From Haladaptatus pallidirubidus (GTDB lineage Archaea; Halobacteriota; Halobacteria; Halobacteriales; Haladaptataceae): a stretch of 64,000 bases of DNA. Below are positions 25,348 through 34,733 of the stretch, piece by piece. The stretch covers positions 62,001 to 126,000 of the forward strand of contig NZ_CP085305.1 in the NCBI RefSeq assembly GCF_020700235.1. The letters run 5' to 3'. A program made the position numbers and the translations under genes. The notes below the pieces were generated by a model. That model had not been told where the DNA came from. It saw only the letters and a program-made list of their open reading frames with translations, and made no database searches. The first letter of the stretch is position 1; each line of letters starts with the position of its first letter.

Positions 25348-26529
25348 TCACTCCTGACCACCGTCGGTTGCTTCGCCGCCCTCCATCGCGTCGTCACGGC
25401 TCTCATCCGTTTCTTGGGTTGCTGTTGGCCCGATCTCAATGTCAGACATGGGTTCCTCACCACGAAATTGGGGGACAGCGACTTGGAGGAACTGAACGAC
25501 AATGACCATCAGGAGCGGGCCAAGAAAGATGCCGTACCACCCGAACAGGCTTGGGCCGAGCAGATAGGCAAACATGACGAGCGAGAGGTGGAACATCTTC
25601 CCGGAGAGGTACGGTCGGATGTAGGTTCGGACAACATTATCGAACGCTAGTGCCATGAACAGGAAGAAGACAATCGGATACCAGATGAACGTCGGGTTAC
25701 TTTGGATCGCCCCGACCGCGAGAATCGCGGCGATAGCGAAATAAATGATGGATCGACCAACTATCGGCACGAGTGTGAAGATGCCCGTGATGACCGCCAG
25801 CAGTATGGTTGCGGGGATGAGGAGATTTCCCGGTGCGAATAGATTGAACACGTTGTAGATGATAGCGGTTAGAATCATGATGGCGAAGATGGTCAGCGTG
25901 TACCCAAAATACACGGAGGTCAGACCCTCATCGACTGCTTCGAGATAGCTGATGGACAGCGCGTCATCTCCGAGCACATACTTTCTCCCCCATCGTGCGA
26001 GACGCCGATCCTCACTCAGCAGGAAGAACGCGAACAACACCGAGAGAAACATCATGGAGAGACTGGCTGCGGCACCGCCAACAATAGCCTGCACTTCGGC
26101 GATCACCGATTGCACTGATGGATTTTGGAGCGTTGTCGTTACTGCGTTGACCAACTGATCGGGATCGTTCGGTATCGTCCCGACGTCGACCGGTGATTGT
26201 TCGAGGAATCGTGCCGCCATGCCAGAGCTCGCGAAGGCGGCGAGTTGTCCAATCGCAACTGCGAGAAACACGCCCAAGAAAATCACAACTGGCACGACGA
26301 TGAGGAGCAGTGAGACCGCAGGAGAGAGCCTCCCAATTCGAGTTCGAAGCCGTCGGTTGATTGGACGAGCGACATAATAAATGAACAATCCGAGAACGAC
26401 CCATGGTAGAAACGTGAACACGACGGCAGCAACGATGCTGAACACTAATAGACCAGCAATCCACCACTTTAGATCTGGTCGCACGATACGGATTCGCGTC
26501 GCTTCCGGATTCTCCCCTTCCCCCACCAT
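25348..26529 (-). CDS. AI-2E family transporter
   Basis: This 393-residue polytopic protein has seven or eight membrane helices, the family hydrophilic region (residues 110-165) and the conserved end DNVVRTYIRPYLSGKMFHLS followed by LLGPSLFGWYGIFLGPLLM. The family was named for an autoinducer-2 exporter; members include sodium/proton antiporters and permeases of unknown substrate. The C-terminus is a long acidic tail with Glu/Asp/Gly, as expected in haloarchaea. It is followed on the same strand by the truncated homologue. Confidence 0.9.
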   Translation of the reverse strand: MVGEGENPEATRIRIVRPDLKWWIAGLLVFSIVAAVVFTFLPWVVLGLFIYYVARPINRRLRTRIGRLSPAVSLLLIVVPVVIFLGVFLAVAIGQLAAFASSGMAARFLEQSPVDVGTIPNDPDQLVNAVTTTLQNPSVQSVIAEVQAIVGGAAASLSMMFLSVLFAFFLLSEDRRLARWGRKYVLGDDALSISYLEAVDEGLTSVYFGYTLTIFAIMILTAIIYNVFNLFAPGNLLIPATILLAVITGIFTLVPIVGRSIIYFAIAAILAVGAIQSNPTFIWYPIVFFLFMALAFDNVVRTYIRPYLSGKMFHLSLVMFAYLLGPSLFGWYGIFLGPLLMVIVVQFLQVAVPQFRGEEPMSDIEIGPTATQETDESRDDAMEGGEATDGGQE

Positions 26530-26815
26530 ATGCTACCATACACCATTGAGAGGGTTAGCGTTGTCGTTGGGAATGGAGATATGGTCTTGGGGCGGAAGAA
26601 TTATCGCAAGGAGAGTGGCGATAGAGGGGCTGAATTCAGGAAATAAAAATTCAGATATTATGTCGGTAACCAGTTAGTAGTCGATATTTCTAATTCTATC
26701 TCTGCGCTCGCCTCACTCGACCGGCTGGGCCTCGGGGAACTGATAGCTCCTGTTGCGAATTGGCTCGCGCGGTTGATAGAGCGATTTGACATCAGTATTA
26801 TCTGCACTGAACAAC

Positions 26816-27616
26816 CTAGACGCTCGACCCCGACGAGGAATGACCACTTGAGAGAACAACGTTGAGACAGGCACCTAGGAGGATGAGCAGACCAACGAAG
26901 TAGAGCCAGAGAATGAAAATGATGAATGTACCGAACACCCCGAACACGGAGACATTCGAGAAGTACTGCGTGTAGACTCCAAACCCGAACTCAAGAACAA
27001 TCCACCCGCTGGCTGTGAGAACCGTCCCTGGAAGGGCATCCCAAACCCGATGTGCTATTGGGGGAAGGAGATAATACAGTGGGAACAACATGAGACAGAG
27101 GAAAATGAACTGTTCAAGCCTCCCTATTTCGCCAAATAAAGGCAATTGTGCCCGAAACATTGCAGCAGGAAGCGAGACAGCGAGCTGAATTACGACCGAA
27201 ATGATCAGCGCGACGATGACGATGCCCCCGTTTCGGATCGAAGTGATTGGGCTGCCTTCGAATGGGACATCGTATATCTGTGAAAACGCGAACACTAGAC
27301 TCCGGAAGATCTTCAGGCCGCTCCAGAACAGGAGACCGATACCGAGGAGTGAGGCCTCTGAATGAGCCGCCGGGTAGATGAGCGCATCTCGGACAAGTTC
27401 CTGACCATCCGAAGTGAGAATTCCGGTGAGTGCCACCTGTTGGAGTACAGTCCGGGCCAGTTCTTCGCCCGCAATCGTGGAGACAACCAGAAAGATCAAC
27501 AGTAATAGCGGGAGTATCGAGACGAAGGTGTAGTATGCGAAGCTAGCGGCCAAGAAACCAAGCTCGTTCTCACGGATGAGCGCGATGAACTGCCAAGTGG
27601 TACTTTCTACGTCCAT
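26816..27616 (-). CDS. YihY/BrkB family membrane protein
   Basis: This 266-residue protein has six membrane helices and the family hallmarks LGFLAASFAYYTFVSILPLL near residue 18 and LFPLYYLLPP near 180, then FGVFGTFIIFILWLYFVGLL near the end. The YihY/BrkB family was once called ribonuclease BN; it is a membrane protein of uncertain function, possibly involved in envelope integrity or transport. The start MDVESTTWQFIALIREN agrees with the family. It stands apart from its neighbours by gaps of 250-290 bases. Confidence 0.88.
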   Translation of the reverse strand: MDVESTTWQFIALIRENELGFLAASFAYYTFVSILPLLLLIFLVVSTIAGEELARTVLQQVALTGILTSDGQELVRDALIYPAAHSEASLLGIGLLFWSGLKIFRSLVFAFSQIYDVPFEGSPITSIRNGGIVIVALIISVVIQLAVSLPAAMFRAQLPLFGEIGRLEQFIFLCLMLFPLYYLLPPIAHRVWDALPGTVLTASGWIVLEFGFGVYTQYFSNVSVFGVFGTFIIFILWLYFVGLLILLGACLNVVLSSGHSSSGSSV

Positions 27617-27900
27617 GCTAGTTCTGATTTGTCCTCTTGCATCTGTGGACCATGACAGAGCGACTTATCAACGGTACAACCGTACCTGTCGGATAGATAA
27701 TGTGGTACATCGTCATTCGCCTTAATTCTGCTAGCGGGCTGCCCATCCCTGATTAGGGTTGAGCGGCAAGTGGTTCGCAGACAGATACCACATCGGAAAG
27801 TGATTTCGCTCTCTCAATCAATATTATTTACCATTATATCGGTATCGACATCAGTTATCACTAGCACAATTAACTCTCGTAACAGTGTTTCCGCAGCGGC

Positions 27901-28086
27901 ACCCTATCGCTGGTCGTCACTGGCCCGCTCTGGATTGGGTTCCCGGCCACCGCCCACAGTGCAGTGGGCGTCCTGTTCGGCCTAAATTTGCTCGCTATAG
28001 GTCTCTCGATGTTCATACTCGGAATGGCAAATCGGCGAGTCGCACGAGAAGAGATGCCAGTGGAGGAAAGAAGCCAGGAAGCCTAA
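27901..28086 (+). pseudogene. C-terminal fragment of an HdeD-like membrane protein
   Basis: The frame 27901-28086 encodes TLSLVVTGPLWIGFPATAHS followed by AVGVLFGLNLLAIGLSMFIL and a charged tail to a TAA. The pattern of paired short helices with a GxNLL motif resembles the last repeat of the HdeD/DUF308 family. There is no start codon or first half, so it is a relic. The family assignment is tentative. Confidence 0.4.
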
Positions 28087-28965
28087 TGACATAGTGAGGT
28101 AGTCGAACGCGGGTATCGCTTGATACGTGTACTCGCCGCCAAGGGTATTTCTTTCGTGCACCTGTAGGATGATTAGTTAGTCATTTTAGTCATGCGCTCT
28201 CTCAACGCTAATATCTACCCCCTCCCCCTAACCCACATATGTGAAATATCGTGATCTCCCCGCGAAACTCTCGATCTCGCCAATAGTATTCTTATCCACC
28301 ATAGAATCTTCTCGCCGAATGGATCGAGTGAGCAGTAAATCCGTACCACGGATTGCGCATGGATCGATTCGGGGGTCCCGGGGGATGTCCACTTCCGCTT
28401 ACAGAATTATGGAGCAGCTAATGAACATTTATCGGTTATAGAAGAATATCCAGACTTCTGCCGCTAATTTCAGTTGATTTCAAACGGCATCGTTAAGCCA
28501 GAGAGATACTTCCTTCATATTTTGAGGCTTAGTTCACATTCAACAATTATCGTAAAATGTTGATGTATTTCTCGAACAATTGTACCGTTAGATCCAGTAT
28601 CTCCGCCACTCCACGCATTTTCTCACCCGTCGGTATCCAGTTATCAGGTTCCAAATATCCACTTATCCCTACAACAGGCTTATAATATTCTCGGAGGCGT
28701 AGCAAATAGCGAAAGTCCTCCCCTTGCTCCCAGTTCGATTCTGCACGATTATCAGAAGCACTATCACTGCATAATTACGCCGATTCGCTCGAATTGAGTG
28801 GTGTGAACGACCAGTTGGAGATTAAAGCAGTATTGAACTCGCTTTGCTTGTCTTTGTAACCCTCAGTGGTTTCCAATTCACTCTATAAATCGACAATTTT
28901 CCATTGGAAAGAGAAGCACCTAGTGACTCATTTTCATCTTCAACGCTTATCTAAACAACGACCAA
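28087..28965. other. Long A/T-rich gap without a gene
   Basis: No convincing coding frame or RNA gene was seen. The segment near 28388 contains TCCACTTCCGCTTACAGAAT, similar to short stretches near 21530 and 49745 that share CACTTCnGCTTAC. The rest appears to be decayed sequence. Confidence 0.4.
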
Positions 28966-29014
28966 TAAAGAAAAATATATAATATTTTTTATAATAGTAC
29001 CACGTATTATCCGC
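28966..29014 (+). promoter_or_regulatory. Promoter region of the DUF389-type gene
   Basis: AAAGAAAAATATATAATAT at 28968-28986 is a strong TATA-like element about 30-40 bases before the ATG at 29015. No ribosome-binding site is seen near the ATG, in keeping with a leaderless or short-leader transcript. Confidence 0.5.
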
Positions 29015-30298
29015 ATGCGTCTCATCCAGTTGCTCATTCCGGAGGGTGACCGAGAAGATATTCTCGCGGTACTCGATGAAGAAGAGATTGATTACGCCGT
29101 CTGGAAGGAGACTGGCCGTGGGGATTTCGAAGCGCTGGTCTCCTTTCCGGTACCCGCCTCTGGTGTCGAACCCGTCCTCGATAAGCTGCATGCGGTAGGC
29201 ATCAAGGAAAATTCCTATACCATCGTCATGCCGACAGAGACAGTCGTCTCTGAGCGTATCGGGGCACTAAAAGATCGATACCGGGGGTACCGTATCTCGC
29301 GTGATGAACTTGTTGCACATGCCGAGGATCTCGCTCCCGCGTCCTCAACATTTTTCATTTTCCTCGTGGTGAGCACGCTCATCGCCACGACGGGGTTACT
29401 CCTTGATTCGGCGGCAACCATCATCGGGGCAATGGTCATTGCGCCGCTGATGGGACCGGCCATCTCGGCCAGTGTTGGAGCGGTTCTCGCGGACACCGAC
29501 ATGACATCGCGTGGTGTGACACTTCAGGTGACCGGCCTGCTCGCCGCAGTCGTGACGGCCGCCGTCCTCGGCCTGCTGTTGAAAGAGACCGTCCTCTTAC
29601 CGCCGGTCGACATCCGAACGATTCCACAAGTCCTCGAACGAACGTCTCCGAATTTCCTCGCGCTCTTCCTGGCACTCGGATCGGGTATTGCCGGTGCTGT
29701 AAGCATCATCAGGGGAGCTGGGTCGTCACTCATTGGGGTCGCCATCGCAGTGGCACTCATCCCGCCTGCCGCTACCGCAGGTCTCGGCCTCGCGTGGGGA
29801 TATCCCGACGTCGTTATCACTGCTGGCATCCTCGTACTGGTGAACCTGCTCGCTATCAACCTCTCGGCACTCATTTTATTGTGGGCTGCCGGCTACCGCC
29901 CCGAGAAAGGAGAGCATGCGACACAGGCACTCCGAGCAGTCCGCATCCGAATCGCGACCATCGTTCTTGGTCTCGTTCTGCTGTCAGTCGTCCTCGGCGC
30001 CGTCACCTGGGCATCCTTCGAAGTCGGAACCGTTGAGACCGGTGCAAACACAGAGGTTGAAGCGATGGTCGACAGTGGTCAATTCGGTGAGCTGGAGTTC
30101 GAGACGGTCACCGTCGACTACGATGTCAACGACGTTCTCTTTGGCAACCCAGCTGATGTGACTGTCGTCGTGGCGCACGGGCCAAACGCGCAGATGCCAC
30201 CCGACATAGCACAACGTATTGACGACCGTCTGACGAGAACAACGGGAGAAGACGTCGTCATCGACGTCGAATTCGTGCGAGGACAGAGTTCAGCCTGA
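29015..30298 (+). CDS. DUF389 / TIGR00341 family membrane protein
   Basis: This 427-residue protein begins MRLIQLLIPEGDREDILAVL, an ACT-like soluble N-terminal domain of about 85 residues. Six membrane helices follow, with the signature TIIGAMVIAPLMGPAISASV at about 146-165 and IRGAGSSLIGVAIAVALIPP near 235, then a soluble C-terminal domain (residues about 335-427). The family is common in haloarchaea and bacteria, and its function is unknown. It is a single gene with a clear promoter. Confidence 0.88.
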   Translation: MRLIQLLIPEGDREDILAVLDEEEIDYAVWKETGRGDFEALVSFPVPASGVEPVLDKLHAVGIKENSYTIVMPTETVVSERIGALKDRYRGYRISRDELVAHAEDLAPASSTFFIFLVVSTLIATTGLLLDSAATIIGAMVIAPLMGPAISASVGAVLADTDMTSRGVTLQVTGLLAAVVTAAVLGLLLKETVLLPPVDIRTIPQVLERTSPNFLALFLALGSGIAGAVSIIRGAGSSLIGVAIAVALIPPAATAGLGLAWGYPDVVITAGILVLVNLLAINLSALILLWAAGYRPEKGEHATQALRAVRIRIATIVLGLVLLSVVLGAVTWASFEVGTVETGANTEVEAMVDSGQFGELEFETVTVDYDVNDVLFGNPADVTVVVAHGPNAQMPPDIAQRIDDRLTRTTGEDVVIDVEFVRGQSSA

Positions 30299-30360
30299 CC
30301 TGAAGTACGTCTATACTCTCCCTGATTGCGGTTATCTACTGCACTGCGTTCTGTAAGCAC

Positions 30361-30555
30361 ATGGCCGCTATCGAACATGCGACCGACGACAGCACGTGGG
30401 ACGCTTTCCTCTCGGAAACGACGAAGACGCTGCTGAGTCAGACGATTGCGACTGTTTCGGCCTTAGGACTTCCCGTGCTGGAAGTTCTTGAAAACTGCAC
30501 GCAACGCACTGCCGAACAGTCCCTTGCTCCAGTTCTTCTATCAACAAAAAATTAA
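30361..30555 (+). CDS. Possible short protein of unknown function
   Basis: A 64-residue open frame, MAAIEHATDDSTWDAFLSET, starts 62 bases after the DUF389-type gene. Its first half has haloarchaeal-looking acidic composition; the second half is less convincing. It may be the start of a truncated gene. Confidence 0.25.
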   Translation: MAAIEHATDDSTWDAFLSETTKTLLSQTIATVSALGLPVLEVLENCTQRTAEQSLAPVLLSTKN

Positions 30556-30594
30556 TAAATATTTTCAGATATTATCGATCAGTGACCCCTCGTG

Positions 30595-30735
30595 GAGAGA
30601 GCCGATAAAGTAACCAACGATACCTCCGAAACACCGACAGCCCTGCTCGACCGTACGAAAATACACGCAGTGGGCGTCGCTGCTGAGCACTTCCCAAATC
30701 TACCGGTCTCACAGGTGTATTGCAATGTATTATAA
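30595..30735 (+). pseudogene. N-terminal remnant of a SprT-like gene
   Basis: The frame reads TALLDRTKIHAVGVAAEHFP and NLPVSQVYCN before a stop at 30733-30735. AEHFPxLPV is shared with the first piece of the SprT-like remnant at 198-280. It is a third trace of that family in the window; the zinc-site half is absent here. Confidence 0.5.
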
Positions 30736-30948
30736 GAAGGCCAACTGTGGTATGATTTCGCCGCGATAGTTCGGAAAACAGCACGTCGGGAGGTAGATGT
30801 TGATGGCACCAATTCTAAGTCGAGCATATCAAATCCTTAGCTCTTCTACTGAGGCACCGCTTTTAATCCATCATACCCAAATCGTTACTATTGTAAAGAA
30901 CAACTAATTTCTTATCTCACCGATTATTTAAACTGAGTAGAAGTGAGA

Positions 30949-31642
30949 ATGACTGCACCAGAGATCTCAATTGTTACTGCAGCATACAACTCAGCAAATT
31001 ACATCAAGCGGACTCTTGAAAGCGTTCAGCAGCAGACCATCAATAAATCCCGCATCGAACATATCGTGGTAGATGATGGCTCTACTGACCGAACAGCAGA
31101 AATTGTCGAATCATTCGGTGCGTCGTATGTGCACCTCGTCAAAAACGAGCAAAATAGTGGGGATGGGACAGTCTCCTGCAACCAAGGGATTGAGCAAGCA
31201 GAAGGAGAGTACATAGTTATACTCGATTCTGATGATGAATTTCTCCCGTCATTGGTGGAGCGGGAAGTTAATATTCTCGCTACTCACAACCGACATCGAT
31301 TTCGTTTACCCTGACTACTACGAGCAATTTCCAGACGGAAGTCGGGAGACCGTTCGGACTGGCGATGATATCATGAATACGGTCAAGGTCGGCATGATGC
31401 ATCGAGCAGACCACCTCCGACGATTCAATCTCTATGACCCAGAGATGATATTCGCAGAGTATGACCTTCTCCTCCAATATCTCAACGCTGGTCTGACTGG
31501 ATATTATATCCCAGATCCGCTTTTCGTCTATCATCGACGAAGAGACAGCCAAACTGGCGATAGTGCACGAGTCAAAGCTGGCAAAGAAGAACTCAAAGAC
31601 AAGCACGGCGAGGACACTGAGATCCGCGGCTATCAGATTTAA
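30949..31642 (+). pseudogene. Family 2 glycosyltransferase split by a frameshift
   Basis: The first frame (30949-31314) starts MTAPEISIVTAAYNSANYIK and holds the nucleotide-sugar-binding motifs VVDDGSTDRT and YIVILDSDDEF (a DxD-type motif). The second frame, to 31642, continues TTDIDFVYPDYYEQFPDGSR and ends YHRRRDSQTGDSARVKAGKE. A shift of one base near 31285 joins them into a GT-A fold protein of about 230 residues. Such enzymes transfer sugars to glycans or lipids. No other glycan gene is near. One indel only, so a sequencing error is possible. Confidence 0.7.
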
Positions 31643-32025
31643 AGGCTAAAACCAGGTCTCAGAGTTGTTCTTCGAACAAAACATCGGAGAACCCCATCAC
31701 AGATCATTCAAATCTTTCTGAGCAGTGGACTTTGCAAATCTCATTCTGCAGTCATCGATGCACTGCGAGTAGCAATCGCAACTTCTGCACAAGCCCCGGA
31801 AGATGAGATTACACAGGTTATAGACACCCCAAAGTGCACGAATTTAGCCGATTAACCATCTGCGGACGCTTCAAACAGAGCCTCAGAACTCGGTTCTAAT
31901 TACTATTCCAACCTTTCACGGAATAGCGATGGTTCGGACCAAAGCTACCGCTGACCACTCGTGTTCACTGCCTCGGAACACGATTCCTAACTGATGCCAG
32001 TCCATTTTATAGCACGTGGAGTAAG
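31643..32025. other. Gap without a clear gene
   Basis: A short hairpin, TTGTTC-TTC-GAACAA at 31665-31679, lies 22 bases after the glycosyltransferase stop and could help end transcription. No coding sequence was recognised in the rest. TTTTATA near 32005 is a likely TATA box for the next gene. Confidence 0.35.
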
Positions 32026-32373
32026 ATGGCAACCATGTCAGAAGTATTGTTGGCTCGTGCTCGAATTTGCCCCGGGAAGATAGACCGACTTCGAGCGTGG
32101 TTTGAGGAGTTGCACGAACGTGAGTCCGACGTTATTGAGACCCTTCAACATGAGGGGGTATACCCCGAAACAGCATTCATCCAGTCGCTTGACCACGCAG
32201 CATACCTCTATCTATATATGGAGGCCGAAGACCTCAAAGAGGCGGATGAGGCCGGGGATAACGAAGAATACGATAATGACGAGAAACATCACGAGCTTCT
32301 TCGGGAAACGCTAACTGGCGAATGGGAGGAACTCGAAACGGTTGGTCACTTCACAAACCCTTTCCTACGGTAA
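32026..32373 (+). CDS. DUF6176-like small protein
   Basis: This 115-residue protein contains MSEVLLARARICPGKIDRLR, SDVIETLQHEGVYPETAFIQ and a conserved YLYLYMEAEDLKEADEAGD followed by HHELLRETLTGEWEE. This is the form of haloarchaeal DUF6176 proteins, which look like small alpha/beta barrels of the ABM kind. The function is unknown. Two in-frame ATGs are possible (32026 and 32035); the TATA-like box near 32005 would place a leaderless start closer to the second. Confidence 0.75.
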   Translation: MATMSEVLLARARICPGKIDRLRAWFEELHERESDVIETLQHEGVYPETAFIQSLDHAAYLYLYMEAEDLKEADEAGDNEEYDNDEKHHELLRETLTGEWEELETVGHFTNPFLR

Positions 32374-32400
32374 TCATCAGACGTTGCTGCTTAGTTCGAA

Positions 32401-32444
32401 GTTCTACATAACAATCATTTCGTTGTAAGATGACTATGTAGAAC
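32401..32444. terminator. Inverted repeat after the DUF6176-like gene
   Basis: GTTCTACATA (32401-32410) pairs perfectly with TATGTAGAAC (32435-32444) around a 24-base loop that itself holds ACAA/TTGT. It begins 28 bases past the stop codon of the gene at 32026. It may be a transcript-ending or stabilising hairpin, or a binding site. Confidence 0.35.
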
Positions 32445-32597
32445 GTGGACAGACCTACCAATATGCATTGAGCGCACCAGTCACAATTTCTGGCTTGGAG
32501 TAGCGATGGAGAATTATGCCCGTTAGGACAATTTGAGCACCAATAGACAAGCCAGTGACCATATTTTAAAGAAGCGACCATCCGAATCGGATAGCGA

Positions 32598-33032
32598 ATG
32601 GAACCGCTTACGATCCGAATCGAAGACGAACGGGCCGAGAACATCCGAAAGGAGGCTGTAAAACGGGAAATTTCGATAAACAAAGTCGTCAGAGAGAAAC
32701 TGATCGAAGCGGAATCCGCATCGGAACCGAATCGATCCGAATCTGACAATAAAAACGGACTTCTTGAGCAAATGCGGGAGGAACGGGAGGAACATCTTCG
32801 ACGTGCTGAAAGGTTAGAAGGAAAGCTAGAGAGCAAACAAGAGCTAATCGATGAAAAAGACGAGCGGATCGAAGAAATCCAAGCTGACAAACAAACCCTG
32901 AATGCACGTCTCTCCGAAGCGCAGAAAGCACAGAAGTACGCGAACAAGGCACGGGAGGAAACTGCATTGCGACCCGCAGAATCCGCTGATACCGACTCCA
33001 GCGGCCTGTTGGCACGGATCCTTGGCCGATAA
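32598..33032 (+). CDS. Ribbon-helix-helix-like protein with coiled coil
   Basis: This 144-residue protein has an N-terminal segment MEPLTIRIEDERAENIRKEA and VKREISINKVVREKLIEAE, which fits a ribbon-helix-helix DNA-binding fold. A charged coiled coil follows (about residues 50-118, REEREEHLRRAERLEGKLES), then a short tail ending LLARILGR. RHH proteins with coiled coils occur on plasmids as regulators or partition-type factors. No ParA-like gene is nearby, so its role is open. Confidence 0.7.
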   Translation: MEPLTIRIEDERAENIRKEAVKREISINKVVREKLIEAESASEPNRSESDNKNGLLEQMREEREEHLRRAERLEGKLESKQELIDEKDERIEEIQADKQTLNARLSEAQKAQKYANKAREETALRPAESADTDSSGLLARILGR

Positions 33033-33146
33033 CTATCCACTGGTTCCATTCGACTATCTCGCAGTCGCTGTCCAAACCATTGCCTTCTACAGAAGATGAA
33101 CATCGAATTGGTAGCGAAGTTGTCTATGGGGGTTGGGTACGGTCAA

Positions 33147-33326
33147 TTATGACGTTGTAATAAGGGGGTTGTCCCGGCCAACCCCCCTCGTTTCGCAGAA
33201 ACAGGCGCACTCCACAGTAGCCGTACAACCGTTACCACCGTGTTTCACCGGAACGCGGTGTGAATTTCTTGTGGTGGAGCCGCCACAGACGGGGTTCCCG
33301 GAACCCCCGTGATTACAACGGTATAA
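33147..33326. mobile_element. MITE-like element, copy 1
   Basis: A 180-bp segment has inverted ends: TTATGACGTTGTAAT at 33147-33161 and ATTACAACGGTATAA at 33312-33326, which pair at 13 of 15 positions. The interior is similar to that of the copy at 39511-39691. Both contain a minus-strand peptide with TVECAxFCET, which may be chance. No transposase is inside. Target duplications are not evident. Next to both copies lies the 3' end of the same gene. Confidence 0.6.
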
Positions 33327-33341
33327 TCCGCTCATTTGTGG

Positions 33342-33509
33342 TTAGTTCCCTCCCGCGTTAGCTTCGTGGGCACGCATCCACCCGGCCAGATCAGGATGGG
33401 CGAACGAGATTTCAATGTGATGCCCACCGACACCCATCGCATCGTCAACTGACAACGTTCGTGATGTTTTGTAGATCACACCGGGCACCCGTTCGGCCAT
33501 CTCCTTCAT
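33342..33509 (-). pseudogene. C-terminal fragment of an unidentified gene, copy 1
   Basis: The frame encodes MKEMAERVPGVIYKTSRTLS then DDAMGVGGHHIEISFAHPDL and ends AGWMRAHEANAGGN. It matches the end of the larger fragment at 39692-40106 almost residue for residue. Upstream similarity ends at the ATG or slightly before. I do not recognise the parent protein. Confidence 0.55.
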
Positions 33510-33516
33510 GCGTGAT

Positions 33517-33711
33517 TCAGTTGTCGGTTTGATCAGACTCGGAGTTCGTGCTTGGCTGAGTGATACTTGGTATCACCCGACGGCTTGGATCCCGTCGCTC
33601 AAGCACTGTAGTGACGAGTCGGACGACGATGTAGGGCCCAACGACTGAAAGGATTGATATACCAGCGAGGGCTACGATCATTGCCGCAAGGACGGGAGCA
33701 GTGCTTACCAT
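33517..33711 (-). CDS. Possible small membrane protein
   Basis: The frame encodes MVSTAPVLAAMIVALAGISI with a second hydrophobic stretch (VVGPYIVVRLVTTVLE) and a polar tail, 64 residues in all. It ends just before the fragment at 33342-33509 on the same strand. Two helices and a polar tail are plausible for a real protein, but no family is known to me. Confidence 0.4.
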   Translation of the reverse strand: MVSTAPVLAAMIVALAGISILSVVGPYIVVRLVTTVLERRDPSRRVIPSITQPSTNSESDQTDN

Positions 33712-34733
33712 GAACCAAACACTATGAGCACAGGTAGTCCAAGCAGGATCACAACAACTGGGTGTATCTGGTCATGATGGCTAGGGGTGACCGGCTGGTA
33801 GTATGTTGACTCTGGTCGTATGACGATCGTTTTGGGGGTGGTTGTCTCATAGCTGTGTAGTCGATTGAGTCGGTTTGCGGGCGATACAGCGAATACTCTT
33901 CCTGGAGCAGCGATGCCTCTACGAAGACGCTATGAATCCATCTCGAAGGCAGCGCTTTCGCCGGTTACTGGGCGAAGACGGTTGCCTCCAAGACCGATGT
34001 TGCAGGTCGGTCTTCAGGGAGGTGCGTACCTCCATAGCGAGTACCGCTATGGGTTGGAGTTGAGTTCGATGAGCCAGTGAACCGAGGGGAGATCCTAAAT
34101 TCATGATCTGGCCTCCACACGATCGGCGATGGCCTACGATGTGGGGCGTTCCGTCACCAAACGCGAGCCTTTCCATTGACTCACCAGTATAGGATGCACA
34201 TTGGAAGCGGTGTCAACAGACAGAGTGTATCAAGAAACCTGTGCTCACGCTCAGGGTTTCACGATAGTGACCTGCTGTTGGGGAAATAGGGTTCGCCTCG
34301 AAGCTTCGAACGGACGAAGATCGAAACCTGAAACCCAGCCCAAGGCCGCCTCCGAAGCGTATATCCTATGCGGCGAAAGCAGGGAGAGGCTGAGCGTGAG
34401 GGTGAGGCGCAGGAATCGATATAACCCACCCACCACACGCAGGCACTTTGCCAACCCCAGCCTGGATGCGATTCCAGAGGAGCGGCAGATGCGTTCCGGA
34501 GACAGACGTCCTGCTGTCGTGCTTGAGAGCGAATATCCGGTGTGATGGATAGGTCATAGTTGTTCTTCTTTCTGCGCGTCACCGTGTGACATCTGGCGAT
34601 TGTCCACCAGATGGATAACGTGTAAAATCAATATCGGGATCACTATTTAAATATTTCTGAATTATACTGATATTGTTCAGTGTATACAGATGATAAGCCG
34701 CTCCCGAAGAGGGGAACAGGAAGTGATGCTCCA
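33712..34733. other. Gap with a cluster of hairpins
   Basis: No coding sequence is convincing. At 33990-34051 three hairpins follow one another: AAGACCGA/TCGGTCTT (33990-33997 with 34007-34014), GGAGGT/ACCTCC around GCGT (34018-34033) and CATAGCG/CGCTATG (34033-34039 with 34045-34051). The whole 33.9-34.5 kb segment is more G/C rich than its surroundings. It might be a structured RNA or the end of a lost transposable element. Confidence 0.4.

Noticed and set aside
32351..33103. Minus-strand frame of 250 codons opposite the coiled-coil protein
   Set aside because: Ser/Arg/Phe rich with no motif. The plus-strand ribbon-helix-helix and coiled coil explain the sequence.
33865..34080. Plus-strand frame of 71 codons over the hairpin cluster
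   Set aside because: It is Arg/Leu rich and interrupted by strong hairpins. Overlapping frames of equal quality argue against coding.
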